Assembly: GCF_040412425.1 (NCBI RefSeq)
Contig: NC_089744.1
Location: 42,308,599-42,372,598, forward strand
Length of the DNA: 64,000 nucleotides
Direction of reading: 5' to 3'
Origin: Macrobrachium rosenbergii
Lineage: Eukaryota; Arthropoda; Malacostraca; Decapoda; Palaemonidae
Below, piece by piece: positions 62,454-64,000 of this stretch. Under the pieces are notes generated by a model that was given only the letters and a program-made list of their open reading frames with translations, was not told where the DNA came from and made no database searches. Within the stretch, counting starts at the first letter, position 1. Each line of letters starts with the position of its first letter. Made by a program: the position numbers and the translations under genes.

Positions 62454-64000
62454 CTGTAAGAATAAAATCTAATAATAAACATGCTCATTTTTCTCAATAA
62501 AAGTATGAAAATGCTGCTCCAATTTCTACAGCACTGTATATTAGATTATATTTCCCTTCCTTAGGTAGGGTGAAGGAGAAACAAGGGTTCTAGTTCCTTT
62601 CAAGTGTGGGTAATTGTAAAAACTACTGCTTCTCTCCCCTTGCAAAGTGAACATGGATACTTCTCCTATTTAAATAAAATAACATGCCAATTTCTTTCCA
62701 GAATACAAGTCAGTCCCTTTTCCTTTCAAAAAGGTACAAGTGACCTTTCTCATTAAAAACTTAAGCAAAAATTGTAATGCATTTCCCTTCATGAATGAAG
62801 TTTAGAGGATTCATAATCCTTTTAATCATCTACCAATTTCTCGTAAGAATAACTTAAAACTTTACAATTAAAGCAGTAACACAGTTCTAATCCACCTCCA
62901 ATCACTAAATGATACCCCGAGGGACTATATTTAACAAATTATTAGCAAATAAATTATTGCAATCTATATACCAGGAGGGGGAACAAATCCCTCAACAGGA
63001 TGCAGACCCATATACAGTAGGTACTGTAGCTAATACTGTTCTTGGTTCCTCATACTGTCCTGCTTTCAAGAAAAAGATTAGAAAATACCATTACTGAAAT
63101 ACAATAGAGTGAAACAAAGTAGAAAAAACACACTCACTTGGTGACTGACCACCTTACTTAAAACTACAGTAGCGTTACATATATATAAACACAATTACAT
63201 GGCTTTATTCTATGGTAAGGAGTGCACCTATATAAAAACACTTAAAAAAAATTAGTCAACCTAAATATGAATACCATCTGCAAGGAGTATCACTGACTAC
63301 TGTACTAGCCTTTTTCAGTTACCGTCATTATAAAAATTCTGTTAGCATATGGAATAAGCATTAACTTGAACAATGTTTAGATGTGTAGAATACAAGAAGA
63401 CTCTGCTGTGGGAAGTCACTATTCTATTATTATATGTACAGATATTATTATACGTACAGACATCACAAGTTGAAAAAAATACAACCGCAAACAATGAATG
63501 ACTCTTCCCAAACTACTGCAAATTACTTTCAGATTATTATTGCACTAAATAAGGTTCCTTTTCACAAAACCCACAGTATATTTTAATGTAATAAACATCA
63601 CATAAATTAAAAATACATTACCACTGGACATTATAGTCAAAATTATGTACTACTATTCAATCATTTTAACGTCATGTATGAATCCTAATATGAACAAACT
63701 GTTCATGCAAATGAAAGTGAATACAGTAAATAACCAAAGGCCTGTAAACTTCTGAAATACTGTATAAATTACCTCATATGGAAAATAAAACAAATAAAAA
63801 ATTTAAGAGAACTTACAGCAAGTATAAAATAACAGTCAAGTGCAAAATGATGGTAAATATAATGCACTCTTTGCCTAAAATTCAGATAATGCACATCATC
63901 AGTTGCCTCCAACATTTCATCCCTTCCAAGTACTGTATCATATTAAATACAAGGTAATTAGAAGAGCTCAGACACCTATCACAGAAATGATAAAAAAATA
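62454..64000 (-). other. Upstream intron of the FGFR1OP2-like gene
   Basis: AT-rich. No exon with family similarity was found before the right edge. A 38-codon open stretch ending in a GTAAGT donor near 63820 was considered and rejected. Confidence 0.5.

Noticed and set aside
63818..63942. A 38-codon open stretch on the - strand ending at a GTAAGT donor and preceded by ATACAG, which looks like an internal exon
   Set aside because: The translated sequence shows no similarity to the FGFR1OP2/SIKE family expected here, the acceptor has a poor pyrimidine tract, and an open run of this length is not rare.

Overview
The window is eukaryotic, almost certainly from a decapod crustacean (shrimp, prawn, crayfish or crab; species not resolvable). 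Host exons have GT-AG introns, long (AG)n, (AT)n and (AAT)n microsatellites are frequent, two SINE-like repeats resemble repeats I recall from decapods, and DIRS-type tyrosine-recombinase retrotransposons are very abundant.

Two host genes are visible. The first (+ strand, 29.7-35.8 kb) is a carotenoid cleavage oxygenase (BCO/NinaB/RPE65 family). Its three visible exons join in frame to 551 residues, keep all four iron-binding histidines, and begin with a secretory-looking hydrophobic stretch; the first exon was not found. The second (- strand, 60.1 kb to beyond the right edge) is the C-terminal end of a STRIPAK-type coiled-coil protein of the FGFR1OP2/SIKE family, seen as two exons.

Most of the rest is nested mobile DNA. 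From 1.86 to 17.75 kb three DIRS elements lie head to tail on the - strand: element 1 (1.86-5.36 kb, internally deleted), element 2 (5.36-11.14 kb, truncated) and element 3 (11.25-17.75 kb, complete in layout but frameshifted). Element 2 carries in its terminal repeat a 2.9 kb piggyBac-like TTAA element filled with a ~379-bp tandem satellite, and one satellite unit holds a 344-bp MITE. From 18.5 to 28.2 kb there are a SINE, long-armed fold-back elements, a hAT element with a perfect 8-bp target duplication sitting inside a palindromic MITE, a LINE tail and microsatellites.

From 37.2 to 58.5 kb there is a second nest. A plus-strand DIRS fragment (37.23-38.16 kb) is cut by a Tigger/pogo element. 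The Tigger is in turn cut by a 783-bp non-autonomous DIRS (38.47-39.25 kb) and a nearly complete 8.07-kb DIRS, element 5 (39.45-47.51 kb). Its remains run to about 49.3 kb and are followed by an inverted partial Tigger copy. Next come a DIRS end fragment (50.0-50.26 kb), another truncated DIRS (element 6, 51.5-52.85 kb) and element 4 (52.85-58.51 kb).

Every DIRS whose end is preserved shows the same signature: a terminal repeat followed by a junction segment complementary to both element termini (the internal complementary region). Element 5 is the most informative. Its gag has two short introns that join three exons in phase 0, and its ORF2 carries RT, RNase H and a Dam-like domain, followed by an overlapping tyrosine recombinase. 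A few frameshifts and stops make it a recently dead copy. None of the transposon ORFs in the window appears fully intact.
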